Shown here: positions 17,598 through 27,162 of the stretch, one piece after another
How positions within the stretch are numbered: the first letter of the stretch is position 1
Layout of the letters: each line of letters starts with the position of its first letter
From: Paraburkholderia ribeironis
Lineage (GTDB): Bacteria > Pseudomonadota > Gammaproteobacteria > Burkholderiales > Burkholderiaceae
Length of the DNA stretch: 64,000 nt
Direction of reading: 5' to 3'
NCBI RefSeq assembly: GCF_900019265.1
Contig: NZ_CYGX02000015.1
Location: 150 to 64,149 of the forward strand
Notes under the pieces: generated by a model
What the model saw: the letters and a program-made list of their open reading frames with translations, nothing else
Told to the model about the DNA's origin: nothing
The model's database searches: none
Position numbers and translations under genes: made by a program

Positions 17598-18347
17598 TTA
17601 AAGCACCTTGGCTTCGGTCTTCAGCTTCTCGACCAGCGTCTTCACATCCGGCACCATCACACCGGCGGAGCGCTTCGGCGGCTCGGTGACTTTCAGCGTC
17701 TTCAGGCGCGGCGCAACGTCAACACCCAGGTCTTCAGGCTTGAGCGTTTCCAGCGGCTTTTTCTTCGCCTTCATGATGTTGGGCAGCGTCACGTAGCGCG
17801 GCTCGTTCAGGCGCAGGTCGGTCGTGACGACCGCGGGCAGCGTCAGCGACAGCGTTTCCGCGCCACCATCCACTTCACGCGACACCGTTGCCTTGCCATC
17901 AGCCACGACAACTTTCGAAGCAAAGGTTGCCTGGGGCAACCCCGCCAGCGCCGCCAGCATCTGGCCGGTCTGGTTCGAATCGTCGTCGATCGCCTGCTTG
18001 CCCAGGATGACGAGCGAAGGCTGTTCCTTGTCGACCAGTGCCTTCATCAGCTTGGCCACCGCCAGCGGCTGCAGTTCTTCATTCGATTCGATCAGGATCG
18101 CGCGATCCGCGCCGATCGCCAGCGCCGTGCGCAGCGTTTCCTGCGCTTGCGTCACACCACAAGACACCGCTATGACCTCACTAGCCACGCCCGCTTCCTT
18201 CAGACGTACCGCCTCTTCCACCGCGATTTCATCGAACGGGTTCATCGACATCTTCACGTTCGCAATGTCGACACCCGTACCATCCGATTTGACCCGGACC
18301 TTCACGTTGTAGTCGACCACTCTCTTGACTGGCACCAATATTTTCAT
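17598..18347 (-). CDS. etfB: Electron transfer flavoprotein, beta subunit
   Basis: 249 aa from ATG 18347 ([19 protein letters not shown]), the usual EtfB length and N-terminus. Family motifs are [39 protein letters not shown] and the C-terminal [21 protein letters not shown]. It is the AMP-binding partner of EtfA and sits directly before it. RBS AGAGAGC precedes the start. Confidence 0.95.
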   Translation of the reverse strand: MKILVPVKRVVDYNVKVRVKSDGTGVDIANVKMSMNPFDEIAVEEAVRLKEAGVASEVIAVSCGVTQAQETLRTALAIGADRAILIESNEELQPLAVAKLMKALVDKEQPSLVILGKQAIDDDSNQTGQMLAALAGLPQATFASKVVVADGKATVSREVDGGAETLSLTLPAVVTTDLRLNEPRYVTLPNIMKAKKKPLETLKPEDLGVDVAPRLKTLKVTEPPKRSAGVMVPDVKTLVEKLKTEAKVL

Positions 18348-18411
18348 GCTGCTCTCTTTGAATTGAAAATCGACACCGCACGACCTGCGTCCGGGCGCAT
18401 CGTGTCGCGCT

Positions 18412-19239
18412 TCATTGCGGCCGCGGCACCAGCGCCATGACGTTGCGGCCCAGCGCACCGTCCACCAGCAGTTCCTGGCCATTCACGTAGCCCGAGCGCT
18501 CGCTCGCGAGGAACAGCACGACGTCGGCAATATCGCGCGGTTCAGCGATGCGCCGCGACGGCACCATCTGCGTGCGGGCGCGCAGCATGGCGGGATCTTC
18601 GTAGTAGTGTGCGCTCAAGGTTGTGCGCACCAGACCGGGGCTCACCGCGTTGCTACGGATGCCGTCGTCGGCAAGCTCGACCGCGAGTTGCTGCGCGAGC
18701 ATCGCGAGGGCCGCCTTGCTCGCGCTATACGCGCCGCCCGACGGGATCGGCGAACTGGCGGCGATCGACGAGATGTGAATCATCGAGCCGCTATTTCCGG
18801 CGCGCATCTGCTTGCCGAAAGCCTGTGCGCACAGCAGCGCGCCGGTCAGGTTCACCGACAGCACGCGGTTCCACTGCTCGACGTCCAGATCCAGAAGCGG
18901 CCCGCGCGCCGTGATCGCCGCGTTGTTCACGAGCACGTCACAGCGTCCAAGTTCGCGTTCACTCGCAAGCGCAGCGCGCGCGACGCTTGCTTGATCCGCA
19001 ATGTCGCAGGCGATGACGATCACCTTGCCGCCCTCTTGCGCGATTCGTTCGGCAACGGGCTTGCACGCCGTGCTGTCGCGATCGAGCAAAGTGACGTACG
19101 CGCCCGCGCTCGCGAGAGAAAGCGCGATCTCCGCCCCAATGCCACCTGCCGCGCCGGTCACGACGCAGACTTTCTCTTCGAGTCCGAGCCAGGACTTGCC
19201 CGCGTGATCGCGCGCTGTATTTACGTTCATTGAAACCAT
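18412..19239 (-). CDS. Short-chain dehydrogenase/reductase
   Basis: 275 aa with cofactor motif VTGAAGGIG (about residues 28-36), NNAA, catalytic ISS...YSASK, and a C-terminal [13 protein letters not shown]. It is a classical NAD(P)-dependent SDR, probably a hydroxyacyl-CoA or alcohol dehydrogenase in the acyl-CoA pathway. ATG 19230 is an alternative start three codons in. Substrate not identifiable. Confidence 0.88.
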   Translation of the reverse strand: MVSMNVNTARDHAGKSWLGLEEKVCVVTGAAGGIGAEIALSLASAGAYVTLLDRDSTACKPVAERIAQEGGKVIVIACDIADQASVARAALASERELGRCDVLVNNAAITARGPLLDLDVEQWNRVLSVNLTGALLCAQAFGKQMRAGNSGSMIHISSIAASSPIPSGGAYSASKAALAMLAQQLAVELADDGIRSNAVSPGLVRTTLSAHYYEDPAMLRARTQMVPSRRIAEPRDIADVVLFLASERSGYVNGQELLVDGALGRNVMALVPRPQ

Positions 19240-19263
19240 TTCGTTTGTCTATATATCGAGGAT

Positions 19264-20007
19264 CTATCGGTCCGCCGCCGACGCGCGCAATTCGCTGAAC
19301 ACCGTCGCGCCAAGCGCAGTGCCATGCACGGACAGATGTGCGCCTAGTTGAATGGCCTGCAGGATCTCCGGTACCGAAGTGCCAGCATCGAGCGCCACGC
19401 GAATCAGCCGGCTCAACGCGTCGCGATTGAAAGCGGTGAAGCAGGCGTGCAGCGCGATCTGAACGAGACCGCGTTCTGCATCGTTCAGGCCCCGCCCCGT
19501 ACCACCGTGCTCAAGAAAGTCCAGCAGCGTGCTCACATAGCCACGGTCCAGCGCCGCGAGGATTTGCAGCATGCGAGAAGCCTGCGGACATAGACGTTCG
19601 ATGCGCGCCTGCAAGGCCGCGTCGATACGCGCCGCGCCGGCCTGCCCGGCTTCATCGGCCAGAATCACCCCCGCCTGATACACGCATTCAAGCCCTTGCG
19701 ACGCCACGAGATGCAGCACGTCGAAGATGTCGGCCTCACTCGCTCCGGCCGCGAACGCGCCCGCCATGTGCGTCCGGAGTCCCGTCGCGAACAGATGCGC
19801 AGATGACGCGTCGAGCGCCACGTAGATCAGTTCCACCATACGGCTCGACAGCGGACCACTGCGTGTGGGATAGCCGGCGTAGTTCGCATAATGATCGAGA
19901 AAGGCGGGCTGCGCCTGCAAGATGGCTTCGGTCCACGGCCGCCAGTAGCCACGTTCCTTGATGAAATGCGCCCTGATCCGCTCACGCGCCGAATTGGTTT
20001 CGCTCAC
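19264..20007 (-). CDS. Carboxymuconolactone decarboxylase/AhpD-like protein
   Basis: 247 aa with two CMD-type helical repeats (LSSRMVELIYVALDASSAHLFATGLRTHM and ERGLVQIALHACFTAFNRDALSRLIRVALDAG). The CxxC redox motif of AhpD is absent. Its ATG overlaps the stop of the preceding frameshifted SDR (ATGA). Such proteins are often found with SDRs and acyl-CoA genes; the reaction here is unknown. Confidence 0.8.
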   Translation of the reverse strand: MSETNSARERIRAHFIKERGYWRPWTEAILQAQPAFLDHYANYAGYPTRSGPLSSRMVELIYVALDASSAHLFATGLRTHMAGAFAAGASEADIFDVLHLVASQGLECVYQAGVILADEAGQAGAARIDAALQARIERLCPQASRMLQILAALDRGYVSTLLDFLEHGGTGRGLNDAERGLVQIALHACFTAFNRDALSRLIRVALDAGTSVPEILQAIQLGAHLSVHGTALGATVFSELRASAADR

Positions 20008-20895
20008 TGAGTCTCCTTGTCGTGTTGCCCGGTTTGCGGGTCGTTTCTCGTTGATTGCTTTTCGAAGGCAATGCGGCCTTCAAACGGCCGCGTGCGCAAC
20101 GTCTGGCCAGTCAGAAATTGCGCCGATGCGCCAGCCACGAAACGTATGAGCGGCATGAGCGATGCGGCCTCTGCCTCACCGCCTTGCGGACTCACTTCGA
20201 TCGCATTGATGCGCAAAGCAGACGCGCCCCATTCGCAAGCCAGCGTCGCGACCAGCATGCGGGCGGCAGCGCTGTCACCTGTTATGCGCCAATCGGTTTT
20301 GGCCAGATCGGAGCTAGCCGATGGCGTTGGAAGCAGCAGCGTCAAGCTGGCCTGCTGCTTATGTTTTCTGGCCACGCGCACGGCCGCCGCGTGCACGGCG
20401 GCGAGGCGCTGCCCCGGCGCGGCGTCGAGCACCGATGCGTCGAGCGTGGCGCGATACGCCGCGCCTTCCCGCGCCCGACGCCACGTTCACGATGCGCGCC
20501 GCCGCCCGCAGCGAAGGCGCGAACGTCGAGAACACCTGTGCCGGCGCATCGAGGTTGAGCGCGACGAGCCGTGCGAACTGCGCCGCGTCCTGCTCGACGA
20601 GCGGCACGTTGCTGCTGTCCGACATACCCGCGTTGTTCACGATCGCATCGAGCGCGGGTGCACCCACGGCGAGCTCGGCGATCTGGTCGGGCCGCGTGAG
20701 ATCGGCCACGCACACGACATGCGCCGCCTCACCGGTTACCGGCAATCGCGCGACGCAGCCCTCGAGTGCCGCGCCGTTGAGGTCCACCAACATGCAGCGC
20801 CAGCCCGCCGACGCAAAACGGTGAGCCGCGGCACGCCCGATACCCGAGGCAGCGCCGGTGATCAAAACCGTTCTGGTCGTGGCCTCATTCATCAA
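20004..20895 (-). pseudogene. Short-chain dehydrogenase, frameshifted
   Basis: The 5' part (to about 20455) reads TGAASGIG, NNAG and RIVNVASGAG like a normal SDR. The frame then turns into Arg/Ala-rich sequence. The colinear 3' part lies in the next frame (TLLLPTPSASSDLAKTDW, LATLACEWGASALRINAIEV, FLTGQTLRTRPFEG) and ends at 20004. Dropping one base in the GCGGGAAGG run near 20455 gives a 296-aa protein. Even when repaired I see no clear YxxxK motif, so the protein may already be degenerate or non-catalytic. Confidence 0.75.
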
Positions 20896-20904
20896 TTCGG
20901 CATC

Positions 20905-21663
20905 CTATATATTTGTGAACGTGATGCCGCCATCGATCGTCAACGCCTGCGCAGTGATGAAGCCCGCCTCGTCGCTCGCGAGGAAGGCGATGCCGCGCGC
21001 AATATCCTCCACCACGCCCAGACGCCCTAGCGGCGTGCGCGCCACGCGGGCCGCGTCGCGCTCCACGTTGCGGTTGCGCTGCGTGCCTTCGGTCGGTACC
21101 GCCGAGGGGCACACCGCGTTCACGCGTATCCTGCGCGCGCCGAGTTCCGCCGCGGCGGCGCGCGTGATGCCGAGAATGCCCGCCTTGATACCCGAATACA
21201 CAACCGAACTCGCCGCCGAGCGCAGCGCCGCCGTCGACGCGACGTTGACGATCGCGCCACCGCGCTCCGGGTCCATCACCTCGGTTGCGGCCTGAATACC
21301 CCAGATCACAGCCTTGAAGCCGATATCCAGCATGCGCTCGACGGTCTCCGGCGCGATCTCCAGCACGGCCTGATAGCGTACCCACGCCGCGTTGTTGACG
21401 AGCACGTCGAAGCGCCCGCATTCTTCGTATGCCGCGCGCACGGCCTCGGTCATCCCCTCGCGCGTGGAGACGTTCCACACCACGGCAAACGCACTGCCGC
21501 CTTCGGCGCGAATCTCCTCGACCACCGCGTTCACGAGTTCGTCCTTCAGATCGTTCACGCCGACCCGCGCACCACGCGCAGCCATCTGGCGCGCAGTCGC
21601 CCGGCCGATACCCGCGCCCGCGCCCGTGATCAGCGCAACGCGCCCATTCATATCCTGTTGCAT
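20905..21663 (-). CDS. Short-chain dehydrogenase/reductase
   Basis: 252 aa from ATG 21663 (MQQDMNGRVALITGAGAGIG), just after the acyl-CoA dehydrogenase stop. Motifs: TGAGAGIG, NNAA, catalytic Ser in NVASTAALRSAASS and YSGIK as YxxxK, C-terminal ITAQALTIDGG. An intact classical SDR, candidate 3-hydroxyacyl-CoA or ring-alcohol dehydrogenase of the cluster. The frame extends upstream to 21870, but that would overlap the preceding gene by about 195 bases. Confidence 0.88.
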   Translation of the reverse strand: MQQDMNGRVALITGAGAGIGRATARQMAARGARVGVNDLKDELVNAVVEEIRAEGGSAFAVVWNVSTREGMTEAVRAAYEECGRFDVLVNNAAWVRYQAVLEIAPETVERMLDIGFKAVIWGIQAATEVMDPERGGAIVNVASTAALRSAASSVVYSGIKAGILGITRAAAAELGARRIRVNAVCPSAVPTEGTQRNRNVERDAARVARTPLGRLGVVEDIARGIAFLASDEAGFITAQALTIDGGITFTNI

Positions 21664-21674
21664 CGTCTGGTTCC

Positions 21675-22634
21675 TCACAGCGCTGCGATGAAATCGCGGC
21701 CCACCTCGCGGGCGAGACCGCCTGCGCCGAACGCCGCATCGAACTTGAGCACTTCGCGCAACGAATAGTGCAGCGGTACTTCCCACGTGAAGCCCATGCC
21801 GCCGTGCAGATGAATCGCCTTTTCGATCACGAACGCCGCATTCGCGAGCGTGCCGGCCAGCACCGGGCACACGTCGCGCGCCGTTTCATATTCGTCAGTG
21901 GCCAGCGCCCGGCGGATGGCCGCCGCCGATGCCTCCTGCACGAGCTTCATCCGTGCGAGCAGATGGCGCACCGCCTGTTTCGCGGAAAGCGGACGGCCGA
22001 ATTGGACACGCGTGGACATATAGGTCGCCGCGGTCTCCAGCGCGCCGTCCGCCGCCCCGTTGACGAACGCCGCCACCAGCACTTGCAGATCGCGTTGCAG
22101 CACCGCGTATGCATCGGCGCCGAGCTGCGCAACCACGCGTGCGCCTCCAGGCGAGAGCCACTCCTGCGGGCACTCGGGATCGAGCCCATGGTCGGTCTCG
22201 CACGCCGCGCTGCTCACGTCGACGAGCGCCGCGCCTGCGCCATCGGCGACCAGTAACCAGTCGCATTCGTTCGCATAGCGCGCATGGGCAGCAATGTCCT
22301 GCGCGATGCTCCCTTGGACCGCAATGGTAGCGAGCCTCTCGCCGCTCGCGAGCGCACTGGCCAGTTCAGTGCCTGCAAACGCCTTCGCGAGAGCGATCTG
22401 CTCAAGCAGCGGAAAGCGTAGTTGCTGCTTGCCGGCCGCGTGCACGATAGGCACCGCGAAATCGATATCCAGCCCGAGCCCGCCATCGTCCTCGCAGGCG
22501 CACACCCCGATCAGCCCGGCCTCAGCCAGCACGCGGGCCGCTTCGCGCAGCGTGCGCGACTTCGCGTCGTCGATCGGGGCGACCGCGGCCTGCGCAAATT
22601 CTTCGGGCTTGAGCTCGTCGTCTCGCATCGTCAT
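21675..22634 (-). CDS. Acyl-CoA dehydrogenase, short subunit
   Basis: 319 aa, shorter than the usual 380-400. The acyl-CoA dehydrogenase C-terminal domain is recognisable (STRVQFGRPLSAKQAVRHLLARMKLVQEA, IHLHGGMGFTWEVPLHYSLREV), while the middle domain is weak. It lies one base downstream of a full-length acyl-CoA dehydrogenase. Tandem pairs of unequal FadE-type proteins often form alpha2beta2 enzymes, as with ChsE1-ChsE2 in steroid side-chain breakdown. That pairing is inferred here. Confidence 0.88.
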   Translation of the reverse strand: MTMRDDELKPEEFAQAAVAPIDDAKSRTLREAARVLAEAGLIGVCACEDDGGLGLDIDFAVPIVHAAGKQQLRFPLLEQIALAKAFAGTELASALASGERLATIAVQGSIAQDIAAHARYANECDWLLVADGAGAALVDVSSAACETDHGLDPECPQEWLSPGGARVVAQLGADAYAVLQRDLQVLVAAFVNGAADGALETAATYMSTRVQFGRPLSAKQAVRHLLARMKLVQEASAAAIRRALATDEYETARDVCPVLAGTLANAAFVIEKAIHLHGGMGFTWEVPLHYSLREVLKFDAAFGAGGLAREVGRDFIAAL

Positions 22635-22635
22635 A

Positions 22636-23850
22636 TCAGAGATCCTTCGGCAGTTTGAGGATGCGTTGCGCGATCACGTCCATCTGCACCTCGGAGGTGC
22701 CGGCGTAAATCGTCTCGGCATGGGAAAAAAAATAGGCGTGCGTGAAGGTCTTGCGCGCGCGCTGCGCGAGCGGGCTGGACGCGGGCGAGACGTGCGCGAC
22801 CAGCGACAGCGCGAGGCGCGCGAACTGCTGATGGCACTCCGACCAATAGAGCTTGGTGAGCGAGCCGCGCGCCCCCAGGTCCTCGCCCGCCATCACCTGC
22901 TCGACGGTGCGCTCGACGAGCCCCTTGAGTGCATCGATCTCGCAGACCACGTCGCCGATGCGCCGCTGGTAGTAGCCATCGTTCAGCAGGTGCGCGAGCC
23001 CGGAGTCGGACTTGCACGCGGTCACCAGTTGGCGCAGTTCGCATTCGAAGCGCCACGGCCGGTACATCCGGTTGGTCGCGCGTTCGATGGAGAGCACGCG
23101 AATCGCCGCGCTCCAGCCTTCGTCGGGCGCGCCGAGGCGGGCGTTATCGGGCACGACCACGTCGTCGAAGAACACTTCGGCGAACGACTCCTTGCCGTCG
23201 ATCGACTTGATCGGCACCACGCGGATGCCGGGCGTGCTCATCGGCACCGCGAACATCAGCAGGCCGCGATGCTTGTCGGCCACCGTGCCGGTGCGCGCGA
23301 GCAGCAGGCAGTAATGCGCCTTCGCGGCGCCACTCGTCCAGATTTTTTGGCCGTTGATGCGCCACGTGCCGCCTTCCTGCACGGCCTTCGTGCGCAGACG
23401 CGCGAGGTCCGAGCCTGCATCCGGCTCGGAGAAGCCCTGGCACCAGTACTCGCGCATCGAAAGAATCGCGGGCAGGAATGCGTGCTTCTGCTCTTCAGTG
23501 CCCACCGCCATGATGATCGGCCCGGCCAGTTCCTTGCCGATCGAGCTTACGCTCTCGGGCATCGGCAGCGCGCCGATCTCCTTGTTCACCGCCAGATGAT
23601 CGCGCATCGTGAGTCCGTAGCCGCCGTAGGCGAGCGGCCAGGTCATGCCCGCAAGGCCCGCGTGATACATCTGCGCTTCCCAGGCGCGGCACTCCTCGAC
23701 CGTGGGCACCCGATACTCGAGGCTGTCTGTGCGCATATGATCGGGCAGGTTCGCGCGCAACCACTCGCGAGCGTGCTGGCGATAGACCGCGCGCCCGGCG
23801 GCTGGATCGGGGACCGCGGGGCTTTTGTCAATCTGCATGGCTGTCCTCAA
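22636..23850 (-). CDS. Acyl-CoA dehydrogenase
   Basis: 404 aa with the full three-domain layout: N-terminal helices, beta domain (QGFSEPDAGSDLARLRTKA, WRINGQKIWTSGA) and C-terminal flavin/acyl-CoA domain ending AGTSEVQMDVIAQRILKLP. It transfers electrons from an acyl-CoA to EtfBA at 16558-18347. Its start overlaps the end of the ligase gene (ATGA), and the short partner dehydrogenase follows immediately. Confidence 0.93.
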   Translation of the reverse strand: MRTAMQIDKSPAVPDPAAGRAVYRQHAREWLRANLPDHMRTDSLEYRVPTVEECRAWEAQMYHAGLAGMTWPLAYGGYGLTMRDHLAVNKEIGALPMPESVSSIGKELAGPIIMAVGTEEQKHAFLPAILSMREYWCQGFSEPDAGSDLARLRTKAVQEGGTWRINGQKIWTSGAAKAHYCLLLARTGTVADKHRGLLMFAVPMSTPGIRVVPIKSIDGKESFAEVFFDDVVVPDNARLGAPDEGWSAAIRVLSIERATNRMYRPWRFECELRQLVTACKSDSGLAHLLNDGYYQRRIGDVVCEIDALKGLVERTVEQVMAGEDLGARGSLTKLYWSECHQQFARLALSLVAHVSPASSPLAQRARKTFTHAYFFSHAETIYAGTSEVQMDVIAQRILKLPKDL

Positions 23851-25988
23851 TGAGTTGTCGGTGCGGCATACGCTGGGATCATGAGCGCGTCGAGCACGAC
23901 GGCGCCCTCGCCCGCGGGCCTGACCAGAATGGGGTTCATGTCGATTTCGGCAATGTCGTCGGCATGGCGGCAGGCAAACTCGGAGAGCCGCGCCACCGTG
24001 CTGGCCAGCGCGCCGAGATCGGCCTTCGGCTGGCCGCGTGCGCCATCGAGCACCGGGAACATGCGCAGCGAGCGGATCATCTGCAGCGCTTCGGCCTCGC
24101 TCACGGGCGCGGTCTGCACCGCCACGTCCTTGAGAATTTCGGCGTGTATGCCGCCCATGCCCACCATCACCACAGGGCCGAACACCTGATCGCGCGAGAC
24201 GCCTGCGATCATTTCAACGCCACCGCTCAGCATCGGTGCCACCAGAATTCCGTCAAGGCGAGCGTTCGGCGCATGCTTCGCGGCGTTGTCCTGCAGGCGC
24301 GCGTGTGCGGTGCGCACCGCATCGGCGTCGCGCAGACTCAGCGCCACGCCGCCCATCTCGGTCTTGTGCGCGATATCCTCCGACGCGATCTTCAGGACTA
24401 CGGGATAACCGATTGCTTCGGCAAAGCACACTGCTTCGTCAGCGGAACCGACTATCGACTCTTGCGGCACATTGATACCCGCCGCCGCGAGCGCAACTTT
24501 CGCCCGGTACTCATTGCGGAAGACTGCGGGATCGATCCGCGTGAGAGCGCCTGTGCAACGCGGCGCGGCCGGCTGCTCCCTGAGCTTGCTGAGCCGCACG
24601 AGCGACGCGAGCCCGTGCGCGGCGGCGTCGATGCTGCCGAATACGGGAATGCCAAGCGCGTTGATCTGCGCGATGGCATCGGCGGGGCCGTGGCTGATGA
24701 TGACGAGCAGCCGCTCAGGGTGACTCTGGCGCACCCGCGCGAGAGCCTCCAGATAGATGCCGCGCAGCCGCGAACTGAAGAGCGAGAGCGACATGAACAA
24801 GACGGTCGTGCTGCCGCCCGGATCGTCCAGCAGCGCCGTGAGCATCTTGAGCAGAATGTCGGGACGGCTCGACATCTGCGCGGAGGCATCGACCGGGTTG
24901 TTCGTACCCGCCGTCGGCACAGCTTCATTGATGCGCGTGCGCGTCATCGCCGCGAGCGGCGGCAAGGCGATGCCGGCCTCGCTCATCGCATCGGCCATCA
25001 TGATGCCGAAGCCACCCGATGCGGCGACCAGCGTGGCCGTATCGGTTTGCGGCAGCCGCGACGGCAGCAGCAGCGAAGCCGCGTGGCCCACGTCGAGCAT
25101 CTCTTCGATCGAGCGCACACGCAGCGCGCCGTGGCGGCGGAAAACGGCGTCGATCACCGCATCCGAGCCGGCCAGCGCGCCCGTGTGCGAAGCGGCGGCG
25201 GCCCGGCCCTGCTCCGTCGCGCCGATCTTCAGCACGATCACGGGCTTGTTGCGCGCACGCGCCGTTTCGAGGGCGGCGATCAGGCGATCCGCGTTGCGGC
25301 ACGTTTCCATGCAACAGAGAATCACACGCGTTGCGTCGTCGTGGGCGAGCGCGGCAAGACCGTCGGCCACGTCAATGTCGGCTTCGTTGCCCGTGGCGAT
25401 GAAGCGGCTCACGCCGAGGCCGCGGTGCGCCACGCACTGCATCGTATGGCTGCCCACGTTGCCCGACTGCGAGACGATGCCCACGTGGCCAGCGGGCGGC
25501 ATGTTCTCTTCCAACGCGATCGAAAACGAACCGATGGTGCCGTCGACCACGTTCACGGTGCCAAGGCAGTTCGGCCCGAGAATGCGCATGCCCGCGCCCC
25601 TTGCGATCTCCACCAGTTCCGCCTGCAAGGCGGCGCCTTCAGCACCCGCTTCCGCGAAGCCGGATGACAGCACGATTGCGCCGCGCACGCCGCGTGCGGC
25701 GCAGTCCCGCAGCGCTTCGGCGGTGGCATTTGCGGGCACGGCGAGGATCGCCATGTCGGGCGCCGTCGGTGTCTCACGCACCGAGGTGTAGGCGCGCAGG
25801 CCCTGGATTTCACCGCCACGCGGATTGACCGGATAGATCGGCCCTTGATAGCCGTATTTGAGCAGCAGATGAACCGGGCGGCCGCCGATCTTGTTGATAT
25901 CGTCCGAGGCGCCGACGATGGCGATACCTCGTGCGTTGAAGAACGCTTCGAGCCCCGAGCCTGGGCGCTGAAAATCGCTTGCATTCAT
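23847..25988 (-). CDS. NDP-forming acyl-CoA synthetase (acetyl-CoA synthetase-like)
   Basis: 713 aa fusion of CoA-binding (GIAIVGASDDINKIGGRP), succinyl-CoA-ligase-like (SQSGNVGS, and SHTGALAGSD carrying the probable phosphohistidine) and C-terminal ATP-grasp domains (YPVVLKIASEDIAHKTEMGGV, GVEMIAGVSRDQVFGPVVMVGMGG). It would activate a carboxylic acid as its CoA ester with ADP formation. It precedes the two acyl-CoA dehydrogenases, consistent with feeding them. Confidence 0.92.
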   Translation of the reverse strand: MNASDFQRPGSGLEAFFNARGIAIVGASDDINKIGGRPVHLLLKYGYQGPIYPVNPRGGEIQGLRAYTSVRETPTAPDMAILAVPANATAEALRDCAARGVRGAIVLSSGFAEAGAEGAALQAELVEIARGAGMRILGPNCLGTVNVVDGTIGSFSIALEENMPPAGHVGIVSQSGNVGSHTMQCVAHRGLGVSRFIATGNEADIDVADGLAALAHDDATRVILCCMETCRNADRLIAALETARARNKPVIVLKIGATEQGRAAAASHTGALAGSDAVIDAVFRRHGALRVRSIEEMLDVGHAASLLLPSRLPQTDTATLVAASGGFGIMMADAMSEAGIALPPLAAMTRTRINEAVPTAGTNNPVDASAQMSSRPDILLKMLTALLDDPGGSTTVLFMSLSLFSSRLRGIYLEALARVRQSHPERLLVIISHGPADAIAQINALGIPVFGSIDAAAHGLASLVRLSKLREQPAAPRCTGALTRIDPAVFRNEYRAKVALAAAGINVPQESIVGSADEAVCFAEAIGYPVVLKIASEDIAHKTEMGGVALSLRDADAVRTAHARLQDNAAKHAPNARLDGILVAPMLSGGVEMIAGVSRDQVFGPVVMVGMGGIHAEILKDVAVQTAPVSEAEALQMIRSLRMFPVLDGARGQPKADLGALASTVARLSEFACRHADDIAEIDMNPILVRPAGEGAVVLDALMIPAYAAPTTH

Positions 25989-25991
25989 GAT

Positions 25992-26762
25992 TCAGCGGCC
26001 CTTGAACACAGGTGCGCGTTTTTCAAGGAAGGCCATGCGCGCTTCGCGTGCGTCTTCCGTCTTCGAGAGCGCCATGGTTATGTCCTGCTCATGGCGATAC
26101 GCCTCGCGCTGCGGCATCACCTCCACCATGTTCGCGGCGCGCTTCGCGTAGATCATCGCAAGCGGCGCCTTCGCGGCGATCTCGCGTGCTAGCGCCAGTG
26201 TCACCGGCAGCAGTTCGCTCGCCGGCAGAACATCTTCCAGCACATTGCGGCGCAGCAGGTCGTGTGCGCTCAAACGCTGACCCGTGAAAAACATGCGGCG
26301 CACGGTCGAGCGACCGAATAGCGTGCGCAGCATCGAAGCGCCGCCGGCGAGCCCCACGTTGATCTCCGGCATGCCAAACGTCGCTTCCTCCGCCGCGTAA
26401 TAGATATCGCAGGCCGCCATCAAGCCAAGGCCCGCGCCCAGCGCCACGCCGTTGACCGCGGCGATTACCGGCTTCGCGCATTCGCGGATCGCATTGCCAG
26501 TTTCGCGCGTGAAACGGTTGTGTTCCAGAAAGTCGCCCGCGACTTCGTTGTTCGGGCGATCGCGCAAGTCGGCGCCCGCGCAGAACACCTTGCCCGTGCC
26601 CGTCAGCACTGCGCAGCGAATATCGTCACGCTCGGATATTTCGTCGAAGGTCGCAATGATCTGGCGGCGCATCTCGCGATTCAACGCGTTGACCGGTTCG
26701 CGCGCCATCGTCACGAGCGCCACGCCGTCCGTTACTTCCAGTCGTACCAGACGTTCGCTCAT
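25992..26762 (-). CDS. Enoyl-CoA hydratase/isomerase family protein
   Basis: 256 aa crotonase-fold protein. Family segments are VALVTMAREPVNALNREM, AVLTGTGKVFCAGADLRD, the oxyanion-hole region AAVNGVALGAGLGLMAACD and FGMPEINVGLAGGASMLRTLFG. It is the first gene of the ten-gene minus-strand operon and would hydrate the enoyl-CoA made by the dehydrogenase pair. Confidence 0.92.
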   Translation of the reverse strand: MSERLVRLEVTDGVALVTMAREPVNALNREMRRQIIATFDEISERDDIRCAVLTGTGKVFCAGADLRDRPNNEVAGDFLEHNRFTRETGNAIRECAKPVIAAVNGVALGAGLGLMAACDIYYAAEEATFGMPEINVGLAGGASMLRTLFGRSTVRRMFFTGQRLSAHDLLRRNVLEDVLPASELLPVTLALAREIAAKAPLAMIYAKRAANMVEVMPQREAYRHEQDITMALSKTEDAREARMAFLEKRAPVFKGR

Positions 26763-27162
26763 ACTTCAGCCCCCTCGTTCGAGTGATTGATGGTCGTGAC
26801 GCTAAACTCCGCGCACAACAGGGCTCCGAATCTCATCTGCATGAATGCCTCCTCGTGTTCTCGACTTCACCCGGATGCCTGTCCGTATGTCCGGCATCGG
26901 TATGTGCTCCTGCGATCCGATTATATGGACGGACCGCTCCTGTGATTTCCGCCGAAATCATTGGATGTGTCCTGCAAAAATTCGCGCTATTCGCGGGAAT
27001 CGAAGCCCTTTACGATGCTTGAAGCTGCACAACTGCGTGCCGGATTTCGTCGCGCGACTGCGCCTTGAAACGGGTTGGAAAGCCCAATGCTTTTGGGTGC
27101 CCGAAAGTTTCCTTTGAAATGGCGAACTCCGTTACTCCGCCCCGAATCGACTGATTAAATCC
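26763..27162. other. Divergent spacer between the acyl-CoA operon and the SMP-30 gene
   Basis: 400 bases without a supported gene. It contains the duplicated promoter segment (26911-27000) driving the minus-strand operon and presumably the promoter of the plus-strand lactonase gene. Confidence 0.65.
26911..27000 (-). promoter_or_regulatory. Duplicated activator-type promoter segment, copy 1
   Basis: On the minus strand a perfect -10 hexamer TATAAT lies at 26925-26920 with no good -35. In its place is an inverted repeat TGATTTC-CGCC-GAAATCA (26943-26960). A similar segment lies at 35724-35808. The layout suggests an activator-dependent promoter for the operon starting at 26762. Confidence 0.55.
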
